Assembly: GCF_042432495.1 (NCBI RefSeq)
Contig: NZ_JBHLXC010000002.1
Span: 186,001 to 250,000, forward strand
Length of the DNA stretch: 64,000 bases
Source of the DNA: Pseudochelatococcus lubricantis
Lineage (GTDB): Bacteria > Pseudomonadota > Alphaproteobacteria > Rhizobiales > Beijerinckiaceae
Direction of reading: 5' to 3'
The notes beneath the pieces are model-generated. The model made no database searches. It was not told the origin of the DNA and saw only the letters and a list, made by a program, of their open reading frames with translations. Shown here in pieces: positions 18,481 to 27,887 of the stretch. The stretch's first letter is position 1; every line of letters starts with the position of its first letter. Position numbers and translations under genes: made by a program.

Positions 18481-19947
18481 ATGAATCGTCGTGACTTCCT
18501 CACGCGGCTGACGGCCGGCGCGGTAGCGCTCGCGTCGCCGACCGCCATGTCCCTTCCCGGCCTTGCCCGGGCGCAAACCGCCAGCCCGGCCTCTCCGGCT
18601 GAAGACGAAACGCGCCAGCTCGCCGTCATCACCCGTACGCTCGACATCAACGGCAGGGCCGCGCGTGTCTTCGGGCTCGCACAGCCCGACGGAACGCAGG
18701 GGCTGACTCTCGACGCAGGCGGCAGCTTCGACGTGACGCTCACCAACCGGGCCAATGCACCGACGTTGATCCACTGGCACGGTCTGACGCCGCCGTGGGA
18801 ACAGGACGGCGTGCCGGACAACCCGGCTGCCCTGCTGCAACCGGCCGAAACCCGCCGTTACAGCTTTCCGGCGGGCGCCGGCGGCACCCACTGGATGCAT
18901 GCCCATACGCTGCAGGAGCAGGCCGCCCCGCTGATCGTACGCACCGCCGCCGACCGCGCGCGGGACGAGCAGGAAGTCGTGATCCTGCTGCACGACTTCT
19001 CTTTCACACCGGCGGAGGAACTTCTCAATCGGCTGCAGAATGCCACGGGTAGCGGGCGCGGCCAGCACGGCGCCGCCATGAGCCAATCCGCGATGCACGG
19101 GTCTGCAGCGCACGGAGCCGCCGGAGGACACGGCACAATGCCGATACCGGTGATGGACCTCAACGACATCGAGTACGACGCCTATCTCGCCAACGACCGC
19201 ACGCTCGACGATCCGGAAGTCGTGCACGTGGAGAGGGGCGGCCGGATACGGCTGCGCATCATCAACGGCGCGACGGCGACCGCCTTCACCATCGACACCG
19301 GCGGCCTCGGCGGGACCCTGATCGCTGTCGACGGGCAGGACGTGCGGCCAATTGTGGGCAACGCCTTTCCGCTGTCGATGGGCCAGCGCGTCGACATCCG
19401 GCTGCAACTGCCGCAAGGCGGAGGCGCGTGGCCGATCCTCGCCCTGCGCGAGGGCGCCGTCGAGCGCGCCGGCATCATCCTCGCCACGCCCGGCGCGCCG
19501 GTCCGAAAGATCCCGGTGCATGGCGCGGTTGCCGGGCCGGTTCTCGATCTCGATCTCGAAAGGCAGTTGTCGGCGACAGCACCGCTCGCGCACCGCGCGC
19601 CGGACCGCCGTTACACCCTCGCCCTCACTGGTGACATGGCGGGTTACGTCTGGGGTTTCGGTAGCGGCGACGCCCTCACAGCCGCCCACGGCGAGCGGAT
19701 CGCGGTGACGCTTGTCAACACATCGATGATGGCGCACCCGATGCACTTGCACGGCCACCATTTCCAGGTGACCGGCATCGACGGCAGGGCCATCCGCGGT
19801 GCGGTGCGCGACACGGTGCTGGCGCCACCGCATGCCCGTGTGACCGTCGTCTTCGACGCCGACAACCCCGGCCGCTGGCCGCTCCACTGCCACCATCTCT
19901 ATCACATGGCCGCGGGAATGATGGCATTCGTCGACTACGCCGCCTGA
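18481..19947 (+). CDS. Multicopper oxidase, Tat-exported
   Basis: Periplasmic copper oxidase of 488 residues. The twin-arginine signal is MNRRDFLTRLTAGAVALASP. The copper sites are all present: LIHWHGL and THWMHAH in domain 1, HPMHLHGHHFQV and HCHHLYHMAAGMM in domain 3. A Met/His-rich loop (MSQSAMHGSAAHGAAGGHG) resembles the copper-sensing inserts of CueO/CopA-type cuprous oxidases. It probably oxidises Cu(I) to the less toxic Cu(II). The ATG at 18481 is chosen over one at 18454 because the Tat motif starts there. Next gene: copper ATPase, 139 bases on. Confidence 0.94.
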   Translation: MNRRDFLTRLTAGAVALASPTAMSLPGLARAQTASPASPAEDETRQLAVITRTLDINGRAARVFGLAQPDGTQGLTLDAGGSFDVTLTNRANAPTLIHWHGLTPPWEQDGVPDNPAALLQPAETRRYSFPAGAGGTHWMHAHTLQEQAAPLIVRTAADRARDEQEVVILLHDFSFTPAEELLNRLQNATGSGRGQHGAAMSQSAMHGSAAHGAAGGHGTMPIPVMDLNDIEYDAYLANDRTLDDPEVVHVERGGRIRLRIINGATATAFTIDTGGLGGTLIAVDGQDVRPIVGNAFPLSMGQRVDIRLQLPQGGGAWPILALREGAVERAGIILATPGAPVRKIPVHGAVAGPVLDLDLERQLSATAPLAHRAPDRRYTLALTGDMAGYVWGFGSGDALTAAHGERIAVTLVNTSMMAHPMHLHGHHFQVTGIDGRAIRGAVRDTVLAPPHARVTVVFDADNPGRWPLHCHHLYHMAAGMMAFVDYAA

Positions 19948-20086
19948 AACCGCCATCGCTGGTGAAAACGGCGGCACGGGCGGAGTTCGCCGCCGCTTGG
20001 GAAAGCTACGCCCGCAGCGTGCCCGCCTTCATTCCCCGGATCGCTCGTTCCGGAGCAAACAACACCTATCCCGGAGATTTCAGACG

Positions 20087-22168
20087 ATGACCGATCACAA
20101 GTCCCACGCCAGCCATCATGACCATCACGGCGGCCATGCGCATCACCATCCTGACGGCAACTCCGTCGTCGCGGCAGCCGGCTCCACCCATTCCGCGCAC
20201 GGCGGCCATGACCACGCTGCCATGATCGCCGACTTCCGGCGCCGGTTCTGGATCTCGCTGGTGCTGACGCCGCCGGTCCTGCTGCTGTCGCCGATGATCC
20301 AGCACTGGCTGGGGCTTGGCGATGCGCTGGCCTTCCCGGGCAGCGGGCTCGTGCTCTTCGCGCTCTCCACCATCGTCTATGTCTATGGCGGCTGGCCCTT
20401 CCTGACCGGGTTCACCTCGGAACTGCGCGACCGGCAGCCGGGCATGATGACCCTGATCGCGCTGGCGATCTCGGCCGCCTATTTTTACTCCGTCGCCGTC
20501 ACCTTCGGCCTTCCCGGCGAGTCCTTCTATTGGGAGCTCGCGACGCTGATCACCATCATGCTGCTCGGCCACTGGCTGGAGATGCGCTCGGTGATGGGGG
20601 CCTCGCGCGCCCTGGAGGAGCTGGTCAGGCTGCTGCCGGACACCGCCACGAAGATCGGCGCGGATGGTGCAACGCAGGATGTGCCGATTTCCGCTCTCCA
20701 GCCCGGCGACCGCGTGCTCATCCGCCCCGGCGCCAAGGTGCCGGTGGACGGAAAGATCATCGAGGGCGTGAGTTCGTTCAACGAGGCGATGCTGACCGGC
20801 GAATCGCGGCCGGTCTCCAAGGCGGTAGGGGCAAGCGCCATCGGCGGGGCGATCAACGGCGAAGGCTCGGTGACGATCGAGGTCACAGCCACCGGCGACA
20901 AGACCTATCTCGCGCAGGTCATCACGCTCGTGAAAGAGGCGCAGGCCAGCCGCTCGCGCACGCAGGATATCGCCAACCGCGCCGCGGCCTGGTTGACCTA
21001 TATCGCGTTGACGGTGGGCATCGGCACGCTGGTCGTCTGGCTCGCCCTCGGCGCCCCCTTCCAGTTCGCCATCGAGCGTATGGTGACGGTGATGGTGATC
21101 GCCTGCCCGCATGCGCTCGGCCTCGCCGTGCCGCTGGTCGTAGCGGTCAGCACCTCGCTCAGCGCCGGCAACGGGCTCCTGATCCGCGACCGGGCCGCCT
21201 TCGAGAGGGCACGCAACCTGAATGCGGTGGTCTTCGACAAGACCGGCACCCTCACCGAAGGCCGGTTCGGGGTCAGCGACGTCGTGCTCCTGGCGGGGGA
21301 TGAGGCTGAGGCGCTGCGCTACGCCGCCGCCGCCGAGAGCCGGTCCGAGCATCCGATCGCCCATGGCATCCTGGCCGAGGCTAAGAGAAGGGGTCTTGTA
21401 CCGCCGCCAGCCGGCGACGTGCGCAACATCACCGGTGAAGGGATCGCGGCGACGGTGGGCGGCGAGGACGTGCGCATCGTCAGCCCCGGCCATCTGGCGC
21501 GGCAGGGCAATCCTGTGGGCGGGGAACGTCTCAAGCAGCTTGAGGCGCAGGGCAAGACCGTTGTCGTGCTGGTCCGAGGCGGTGTCCCGCAGGCGCTGCT
21601 CGCGCTGGCCGACATCGTGCGCCCCGAATCCCGGGAAGCCATCGCGGAACTGAAGCGGCTGGGCGTCAATTCGGTGATGCTGACCGGCGACGCCGCGGGC
21701 GTGGCCAAGGCCGTGTCGGAAGATCTCGGCATCGCCAAGTATTTCGCCGAGGTTCTGCCTGATCAGAAATCGGCCAAGATCAAGGAGCTTCAGGCCCGCG
21801 GGCTCAAGGTCGCCATGGTGGGCGACGGTGTCAACGACGCGCCGGCGCTGGTGCAGGCTGATCTCGGTGTCGCCATCGGCGCCGGGACCGACGTGGCCGT
21901 GGAATCAGCGGATATCGTTTTGGTTCGGAGCGATCCGCGCGATGTTGCAGCGATCTTGGGTCTGTCGCGCGCTACTTACAGAAAAATGGTGCAGAACCTG
22001 ATTTGGGCAACCGCCTATAACGTCATTGCCATTCCAATGGCGGCGGGCATTACTTTCGGCACCGGCTTTCTCATGACGCCAGCCGTTGGCGCGATCTTCA
22101 TGTCCGCGAGCACGATCATCGTCGCAATCAACGCACAATTGCTACGATTCTACCGGACCGGCAATTGA
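20087..22168 (+). CDS. copB: CopB-like P1B-3 copper-translocating P-type ATPase
   Basis: A 693-residue metal-exporting ATPase. The N-terminus is strikingly His-rich (SHASHHDHHGGHAHHHPDG, then HSAHGGHDHAAM). The membrane metal site is CPH (VIACPHALGLAVPLV), the mark of P1B-3 CopB pumps for Cu(II)/Ag/Cu(I). Also present are TGES, DKTGTLTEG and MVGDGVNDAPAL. The ATG at 20087 follows CCGGAG. It works with the upstream oxidase, which would supply Cu(II). The last 250 bases are visibly more AT-rich in wobble positions than the rest, near a composition boundary. Confidence 0.94.
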   Translation: MTDHKSHASHHDHHGGHAHHHPDGNSVVAAAGSTHSAHGGHDHAAMIADFRRRFWISLVLTPPVLLLSPMIQHWLGLGDALAFPGSGLVLFALSTIVYVYGGWPFLTGFTSELRDRQPGMMTLIALAISAAYFYSVAVTFGLPGESFYWELATLITIMLLGHWLEMRSVMGASRALEELVRLLPDTATKIGADGATQDVPISALQPGDRVLIRPGAKVPVDGKIIEGVSSFNEAMLTGESRPVSKAVGASAIGGAINGEGSVTIEVTATGDKTYLAQVITLVKEAQASRSRTQDIANRAAAWLTYIALTVGIGTLVVWLALGAPFQFAIERMVTVMVIACPHALGLAVPLVVAVSTSLSAGNGLLIRDRAAFERARNLNAVVFDKTGTLTEGRFGVSDVVLLAGDEAEALRYAAAAESRSEHPIAHGILAEAKRRGLVPPPAGDVRNITGEGIAATVGGEDVRIVSPGHLARQGNPVGGERLKQLEAQGKTVVVLVRGGVPQALLALADIVRPESREAIAELKRLGVNSVMLTGDAAGVAKAVSEDLGIAKYFAEVLPDQKSAKIKELQARGLKVAMVGDGVNDAPALVQADLGVAIGAGTDVAVESADIVLVRSDPRDVAAILGLSRATYRKMVQNLIWATAYNVIAIPMAAGITFGTGFLMTPAVGAIFMSASTIIVAINAQLLRFYRTGN

Positions 22169-22684
22169 CAACCGGCAACAAGAAATCGCGCAGAGACCAG
22201 GGTGTTTTTCATACCCAGTCCATGCACGATTTATCGCCAATTCTATACTGCAGATGGCGCACTACAGGTGTCGAAAATTTGGCGTGCGTGAAAGCACTTA
22301 ATCGGACAATCCTATCCATGAGCGGTCCAGGTCTCGGCGCAGAAGCAAGGCTCATAGACTAGCAGGAGGCTGCTATCGAGTGACGCAAACGTGCGTCGGT
22401 ACACGCGGCGCGGCAAAGGTAATGATGCCTTCCTCTGCCTCTTATATGGCGAGACCAATCTATAGACGTTGGGCATGCTCCCTTTCAGGGGCGTCCCACG
22501 AGCCTCTCCGGAGAATCGCATAGCTATTTCCATAGAATTCTAGATTTTTTATAAACTATATGTAATTTATGAGAATCGTACAAACGTCGAAATGCTTGGA
22601 AAGGAGACCGGAACTGCTCCGCATTCCATTCATTGCGATTCATCGTCAAACAAGTCGCGACTGCTCTTTATGAGGTACCTCTCC
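22169..22684. other. 516-base gap with AT-rich end; composition boundary
   Basis: No open frame resembles a known protein. The last part (about 22540-22590) is strongly AT-rich (TTTTTTATAAACTATATG) and could hold a promoter for the next gene. Short inverted repeats occur (TAGCAG...CTGCTA near 22360; GACGCA...TGCGTC near 22380). It separates the GC-rich metal module from the lower-GC arsenic/phosphate block, so it may be a junction of two acquisitions. Confidence 0.4.
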
Positions 22685-23857
22685 ATGAACAGCCCGGTGA
22701 ATCATCCGCTAAATGCCTCTGGCAGCCACCTCGTCTCGCGAGCGCGGGAGATTGCCAGTCTTGCCCGTGAGCACGCCGTCGCCGCGGAGAATGCTCGGGT
22801 CCTGGCGCGAGAGGTGGTAGACGCAATCGGGGCTGCCGACCTGTTCAGGCTAGCAGTGCCTGCCGTGTATGGCGGACCCGAGGCAGATCCCGTGACCTAT
22901 GTCGACGCGATAGCAGCTCTGTCGGAGGGGGACGCGGCTGCCGGATGGTACGCTGCTGTTTCATCTACGACATCCGTGCTCGCATGGTATCTGCAGCCCG
23001 AGGCGGTCCGAGAAATCTACGTTGCCAATCCGGCGTCTCTCACAGGGGGCTCGTTCGCCCCGACGGGGCGCGGCTCATGGGTTGACGGAAGGCTGCGGGT
23101 CGATGAGGGGCGGTGGCCGTGGGGATCTTGTGGCCTTCAAGCAGACTGGATGACTGGTGGGGTTCTCGACGGCGACCGTCTCTTCATCATCTTCCTCCCC
23201 CGCGGCGATTTTGAGCCGCATGATACATGGCATGCGTTCGGTCTAAAGGCGACGGCTTCAAATGATTTTTCGGTTCGCAAGGGAGCCATCGTTCCCGGGC
23301 ACCGTATCCTTGAGTTCGGCAAGGGCTTCGTTCCTGCCGTCGATAGCGCCCTTGCCCGTTTTCCGGGCTTCGTCTACATCGCCGCTGCCTATGCTGCAGT
23401 ACTGCTAGGGAACGCGCGGGGGGCCATCCATGAACTCGTTGATCTGGCTAGGCACAAGGTTCCGACTGGTAGCGAGGCGACACTTGCTGAAACTCCGTTG
23501 ACGCAACTGACGGTTGCTCAATCCGAAGCTAGGCTTCTTGCAGCCTCCGCATTCGTACGCGAATCTTTGGCCAGCATATGGGAAACCATTCAGGCTGGCG
23601 ATCCAGCGACAGTAGACCAGAGGACGACCGCCCGCCTCGCCATCAGCCACGCTGCTCAGGAAGCCTCGAAGGTGGTTGACGCCTTGTATACGCTAGGCGG
23701 CGCCACCTCGACATTCTTAGCGAATCCGCTCCAGAAGCGACTCAGGGACGCCCATGTCGCCACCCAGCATCTGTTGGTATCGGAGAAATTTTTCCTAATT
23801 CACGGACAACAGCGGCTCGGCTTCGCTATCGACGAGAAGGTTATCGCCACACTCTGA
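22685..23857 (+). CDS. Acyl-CoA dehydrogenase-fold flavoprotein, probable monooxygenase
   Basis: A 390-residue protein of the acyl-CoA dehydrogenase superfamily, closest in style to the FMNH2/FADH2-dependent hydroxylase branch (HsaA, DszC, SfnC-like). Features are ADLFRLAVPAVYGGPEADP, WYAAVSSTTSVLAWYL, GSFAPTGRGSWVDG and the C-terminal VVDALYTLGGATSTFLANPLQKRLRDAHVATQH. No reductase partner is nearby and no substrate is evident. An ATG at 22670 or even 22592 is in frame; none has a convincing ribosome-binding site. The gene stands alone between the copper and arsenic modules. Confidence 0.8.
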   Translation: MNSPVNHPLNASGSHLVSRAREIASLAREHAVAAENARVLAREVVDAIGAADLFRLAVPAVYGGPEADPVTYVDAIAALSEGDAAAGWYAAVSSTTSVLAWYLQPEAVREIYVANPASLTGGSFAPTGRGSWVDGRLRVDEGRWPWGSCGLQADWMTGGVLDGDRLFIIFLPRGDFEPHDTWHAFGLKATASNDFSVRKGAIVPGHRILEFGKGFVPAVDSALARFPGFVYIAAAYAAVLLGNARGAIHELVDLARHKVPTGSEATLAETPLTQLTVAQSEARLLAASAFVRESLASIWETIQAGDPATVDQRTTARLAISHAAQEASKVVDALYTLGGATSTFLANPLQKRLRDAHVATQHLLVSEKFFLIHGQQRLGFAIDEKVIATL

Positions 23858-24149
23858 TGCGATGCAGAGCGACTACCCCGGTCGGGCGCGAGGCCAAAGC
23901 CCTGAGTGCATCGATCGCCGATCGCACTTTCTTCGTGGAAATCTCGTTCTCGCGTTGCTCCAGCACGGTGTTCAGCTAAAATAGCTTGTAGCGGTGCATC
24001 TCATTGAACATGCTGGTTCTACAACCTGAGCCGATTGCGTATCGTCCGTTTTCTTGAGGGTGTTGCTGCACGCGCCGGCGAGATATTCTGATCGCGCTCA
24101 TTTGTGGAGGTACTTGCGTTCGGCATATTATTTCGATAAATCTCGACGC
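23858..24149. other. Gap before the ArsR-ArsC fusion, with probable ArsR operator at its end
   Basis: About 290 bases with no complete gene. On the minus strand about 35 codons (roughly 23860-23970) read protein-like but have no start or recognisable family, perhaps a gene remnant. The segment 24129-24141 matches 12 of 14 positions around the perfect ArsR-type palindrome found at 31127-31146. Confidence 0.4.
24129..24141 (+). promoter_or_regulatory. Candidate ArsR operator upstream of the fusion gene
   Basis: TATTTCGATAAAT lies 8 bases before the ATG at 24150 and differs from the perfect site at 31127-31146 (core TATTTCGAGAAAT) by a single base. It overlaps the ribosome-binding region, which would suit autorepression. 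Confidence 0.5.
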
Positions 24150-24980
24150 ATGGAAAAACACATAATCGTCGAGGCTTTTGCAGCCATCGCGCAAGCTACA
24201 CGACTGGATGCGTTGCGCCTGCTCCTGGATCGCCGGGAGACGGGAGTGCCGGCGGGCGACGTCGCGAAGCTGCTCGACGTGCCGCAGAATACCATGTCGG
24301 CCCATCTTGCGGTGCTGAAGCGGGCCGGCCTCGTTCGTACCGAACGGCACGGAACGACGATCATCTACCGGCCGGACACCGAGCGGGTCTGGCAACTCGT
24401 CGATTTTCTGGTCACAGACTTTGCGGCTCTCGCGGCGACCACGGACAGGTCCATTTCAACAGCCGTCATTCCGCGGGCTGGCGCTGCACCCGACCCCGTA
24501 TACAACGTCTTGTTTCTCTGTACGGGCAACTCCGTGCGGTCGATCCTCGCGGAGAGCGTTTTGAACCGCGATGGCGGGGGGCGATTCCGTGCTTTCTCTG
24601 CCGGTAACAAGCCACGAGGCGAGATTCACCCGACCACCATCGCAACTTTGGCAGAACTCGATTATCCGACTGAGGGATTGCGTTCGAAGAGCTGGGACGA
24701 ATTCGCGAGCCCCGAAGCTCCCATCATGGATTTCGTATTCACGCTCTGCGACAGCGCGGCGGGTGAGGAATGCCCGGTCTGGCCAGGGCGCCCGCTGACG
24801 GCCCACTGGGGCATCGAAGACCCCTCCATCGTCGGAGAGGCTGATTTTCGGCAAGCCGCCGCATTCCGCCAGGCGGCAGGTTACATCCGAAATCGTGTCG
24901 CCGCGTTCATCAGCCTCCCGCTGGATTCGCTCGACCGGATGTCCCTTCGCGACAAGCTCCGGACGATCGGCAGTTTGTAA
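24150..24980 (+). CDS. ArsR-type HTH domain fused to low-molecular-weight-phosphatase arsenate reductase
   Basis: A 276-residue two-domain protein. Residues 1-100 are an ArsR/SmtB winged helix (TRLDALRLLL, VPQNTMSAHLAVLKRAGLV). Residues 117-276 are a thioredoxin-coupled arsenate reductase of the LMW-PTP fold: CX5R loop C124-TGNSV-R130, then the two relay cysteines in LCDSAAGEEC, and WGIEDPS. The HTH half has no cysteine at all, so it lacks the usual As(III) site. The ATG at 24150 is chosen because the HTH domain starts there. It begins the arsenic/phosphate block and is convergent with pstB. Confidence 0.9.
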   Translation: MEKHIIVEAFAAIAQATRLDALRLLLDRRETGVPAGDVAKLLDVPQNTMSAHLAVLKRAGLVRTERHGTTIIYRPDTERVWQLVDFLVTDFAALAATTDRSISTAVIPRAGAAPDPVYNVLFLCTGNSVRSILAESVLNRDGGGRFRAFSAGNKPRGEIHPTTIATLAELDYPTEGLRSKSWDEFASPEAPIMDFVFTLCDSAAGEECPVWPGRPLTAHWGIEDPSIVGEADFRQAAAFRQAAGYIRNRVAAFISLPLDSLDRMSLRDKLRTIGSL

Positions 24981-25076
24981 GGCACCGCGGCTTCTTGTCT
25001 TGCGTGACGATGCAGGCTCGCGCCTCGCGCGTCGTAGCGAATCATGCCGCGAGATTCACCGCTCCCTCCCGTCGCC

Positions 25077-25925
25077 TCAACCGAACCGCCCGGTGATATA
25101 CTGCTGGGTCCGCTCGTGGCGCGGATTGGTGAAAAATTCCTTGGTCGCGTTGAACTCGGTCATTTCGCCCAGGTGCATGTAGGCCGTGTAGCTCGATATG
25201 CGTGCAGCCTGCTGCATGTTGTGGGTGACGATGACGATCGTGTAGTGCTGCTGGAGCTCGTCGATCAGTTCCTCTATACGCGCGGTCGCGATAGGGTCGA
25301 GCGCGGACGTGGGCTCATCGAAAAGAATGATTTCCGGATTGGGCGCGAGCGTCCGGGCGATGCAAAGGCGCTGCTGCTGCCCACCCGAAAGGCCGTAGGC
25401 GGAATCGTGCAGACGGTCCTTGACCTCGTTCCAGAGCGCCGCGCCCCTGAGTGCCTCTTCCACCCGCTCGTCAAGCACGGATTTGCGATTGATGCCTCTA
25501 ACCCGAAGCCCCGCCGCCACGTTTTCGTAGATCGATTTCGGAAAGGGATTGGGTTTTTGGAATACCATGCCGATGCGAAGCCGGATCAGTATCGCGTCGG
25601 TTTGCGGCCCGACCACGTTCCTTCCCTCCGGCAAGAGCGTAATCTCGCCATCATAGCGGTTTCCCGGATACAGATCGTGCATGCGATTGAACGAGCGCAG
25701 CAAGGTGCTCTTGCCGCATCCGGAAGGACCGATGAGCGCTGTAACCTCCCGGTCGGCGATCGGCAGGTTGACCGATTTCAGAGCGAGGAAGTCGCCATAC
25801 CAGAAGGACAAGTTGCGAACTTCGGCCCGGAGTTTTTCCGGGCGGACTAGGATACCGCCGATGCCGCCAGATTCGGTCTCCCCGGCAATCGGCTTCTGAA
25901 AGGTGGGAGCGGGCGTTTCGACCAT
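25077..25925 (-). CDS. pstB: Phosphate ABC transporter ATP-binding protein
   Basis: Cytoplasmic ATPase of the Pst high-affinity phosphate importer, 282 residues. Walker A is GPSGCGKST, the signature is LSGGQQQR and Walker B is EIILFDEPTSALDP, followed by the H-loop VTHNMQQA. The ATG at 25925 is supported by homologue length; an upstream in-frame extension to 26000 overlaps pstA. It is the last gene of pstSCAB; no phoU follows. Confidence 0.95.
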   Translation of the reverse strand: MVETPAPTFQKPIAGETESGGIGGILVRPEKLRAEVRNLSFWYGDFLALKSVNLPIADREVTALIGPSGCGKSTLLRSFNRMHDLYPGNRYDGEITLLPEGRNVVGPQTDAILIRLRIGMVFQKPNPFPKSIYENVAAGLRVRGINRKSVLDERVEEALRGAALWNEVKDRLHDSAYGLSGGQQQRLCIARTLAPNPEIILFDEPTSALDPIATARIEELIDELQQHYTIVIVTHNMQQAARISSYTAYMHLGEMTEFNATKEFFTNPRHERTQQYITGRFG

Positions 25926-25947
25926 ATGTTCAAGTCCTGTCCTTGGT

Positions 25948-26898
25948 TCAGAGGCCAATCCGGCGACGCAGCCTGAAGCGGATCCAGATCGCAATGGCAT
26001 TCATGCCAAGAGTCATGATGAGGAGTACGACACCCGTGGCGGCGGCGTTGACGTGGAAGGCAGCCTGCGGGCGCGAGATCCAGTTGAACATCTGGATCGG
26101 CATCACGGTGAAGGGCGCGTGCAACCAGTCAAAGTTGACGAAGGGAAAATCTGGCTGAACCGGCGCCGGCGGCAGAAAGGCAATGAAGGTCAGCGCGCCG
26201 ATGGTGATGATCGGCGCCGTTTCGCCGATCGCACGCGACAGGCCGACTATCGCTCCGGTCAGGATACCGGGCCGGGCTGCCGGCAGGATGTAGTGCCACA
26301 TGGTCTGCCACTTGTCCGCCCCGATCCCGTAAGCCCCTTCCCGAATCATTTGCGGAATGCTGCGGACGGCTTCGCGCGTTGCGACGATGACGATCGGCAG
26401 GATGAGAAGGGCAAGCACCATGCCGGCAACCATGACCGACCGGCCAAGCCCGGCCAGGTAGACGAAGAAGCCGAGCGCCAGCAGACCGTAAATGATCGAA
26501 GGAACGCCGGCGAGGTTGGTGACGTTGATCTCGATGATGTCGGTCAACCAGTTTTTCGGCGCATATTCCTCGAGGTAGAGACCGGCGGCGATACCGAGCG
26601 GGATGGCGAGCATGGCAGTGACGAACATGACGAGGCATGTGCCGACCCATGCGGAAAGGATGCCGGATCGTTCGGGGCGCCGGGAAGGAAAATCGGTCAG
26701 GAAAGCCATGTCTATTCTGGAAAAGCCATCCACGAATAGATCGGCGATCAACGCCAGCAGGAACGCCATGGCCACGAAGAGAATGAAAAGACCGAGGCCG
26801 GCGAAGATGGCATCCCTTCGGCGTGCCCTGCCTACCAGAACGATTTCGTCCTGCTCGGATGAGGCCGTGGTGGCCCGTGTGAGAATTTCGGAGGTCAT
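25948..26898 (-). CDS. pstA: Phosphate ABC transporter permease PstA
   Basis: A 316-residue inner-membrane permease with about six transmembrane helices. The permease-ATPase coupling motif region is SIPQMIREGAYGIGADKWQT, followed by ARPGILTGAIVGLSRAIGE. The ATG at 26898 overlaps the pstC stop by one base (TGATG), indicating coupled translation. It forms the channel with PstC. Confidence 0.95.
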   Translation of the reverse strand: MTSEILTRATTASSEQDEIVLVGRARRRDAIFAGLGLFILFVAMAFLLALIADLFVDGFSRIDMAFLTDFPSRRPERSGILSAWVGTCLVMFVTAMLAIPLGIAAGLYLEEYAPKNWLTDIIEINVTNLAGVPSIIYGLLALGFFVYLAGLGRSVMVAGMVLALLILPIVIVATREAVRSIPQMIREGAYGIGADKWQTMWHYILPAARPGILTGAIVGLSRAIGETAPIITIGALTFIAFLPPAPVQPDFPFVNFDWLHAPFTVMPIQMFNWISRPQAAFHVNAAATGVVLLIMTLGMNAIAIWIRFRLRRRIGL

Positions 26899-27821
26899 CA
26901 GTACGCTTCCCGGAAGCGTCGGCGCAGGAAGAAACCGACGATATTGAAGAAGAGCGTCAGCAGGAACAACGCAAGGCCGGCGGCAAAGATGGTCTGGTAC
27001 GCCAGTGAACCGTGCGGCAGATCGCCGAGGCTCATCTGCACGATGTAGGATGTGATGGTCGCCGCCCCCTCACGTGGATCAGCAGTCAGGTTCGGGTTCT
27101 GCCCGGCCGCAATGGCAAGCACCATGGTCTCCCCTACCGCGCGGGACATGCCGAGCAGATATGCCGCGGTGATGCCGGAGAACGCGCCCGGGATGATCAC
27201 CTTGAAGGTGGTCTGAAGGCGCGTCATGCCGAGCGCGAATGCGCCCTCGCGCAGCGACGCGGGAACGGCACGCATTGCATCCTCGCTGATCGAGACGATG
27301 TAGGGCAGGATCATGATGCCGAGCACGATCCCCGGAACCAGCAGGTTGAACCCGGTCAAGCCCGGAATGAAGGTCTGAAACAGCGGCGTCAGGAACAGCA
27401 GGGCGAAATATCCATAGACGACCGTCGGTATGGCGCCGAACAGTTCGAGCATCGGCTTAACGGTTTCGCGCACGGCGGCCGGAGCATATTCGCTGAGATA
27501 GACAGCGAGAACGGTTCCGAACGGGATCGCGATGGCGATCGCTATACCCGCAGCCCAAAGCGTCGCGGTCAGCAGCGGCAGGATGCCATAGCGGGGTTGC
27601 GCGAAAACGGGGGTCCACTGAGTATCAGTGAGGAATGTCCATAGCGATACTTCGGTAAAAAAGCCCCACGACTCGCTGACGAGGACATAAACGATCGCGG
27701 CAGTCACGAACACGGAAAGCGCCGCCGACAGAAAGAGCACGGCGCGCATGCCGAGATCGATCAACCGGCGTCGGCGAAGGAAGGCCTCGGAAGGCCGGAA
27801 GGCGTCAGCCGACGAACTCAT
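26898..27821 (-). CDS. pstC: Phosphate ABC transporter permease PstC
   Basis: A 307-residue permease. Conserved features are VSISEDAMRAVPASLREGAFALG, followed by the EAA-like coupling loop, and LLGMSRAVGETMVLAIAAG. It has about six hydrophobic helices. The gene lies 66 bases downstream of pstS and is translationally linked to pstA. Confidence 0.95.
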   Translation of the reverse strand: MSSSADAFRPSEAFLRRRRLIDLGMRAVLFLSAALSVFVTAAIVYVLVSESWGFFTEVSLWTFLTDTQWTPVFAQPRYGILPLLTATLWAAGIAIAIAIPFGTVLAVYLSEYAPAAVRETVKPMLELFGAIPTVVYGYFALLFLTPLFQTFIPGLTGFNLLVPGIVLGIMILPYIVSISEDAMRAVPASLREGAFALGMTRLQTTFKVIIPGAFSGITAAYLLGMSRAVGETMVLAIAAGQNPNLTADPREGAATITSYIVQMSLGDLPHGSLAYQTIFAAGLALFLLTLFFNIVGFFLRRRFREAY

Positions 27822-27887
27822 TGGCGCATCTCCGGTAGTGATGATGGCCGAGGCGCTTGACCTCAGCCATCGGGGCTGGTCATCGCG

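Noticed and set aside
22312..22533. 73-codon minus-strand frame in the gap after copB
   Set aside because: No start signal and no family resemblance; composition does not look coding.
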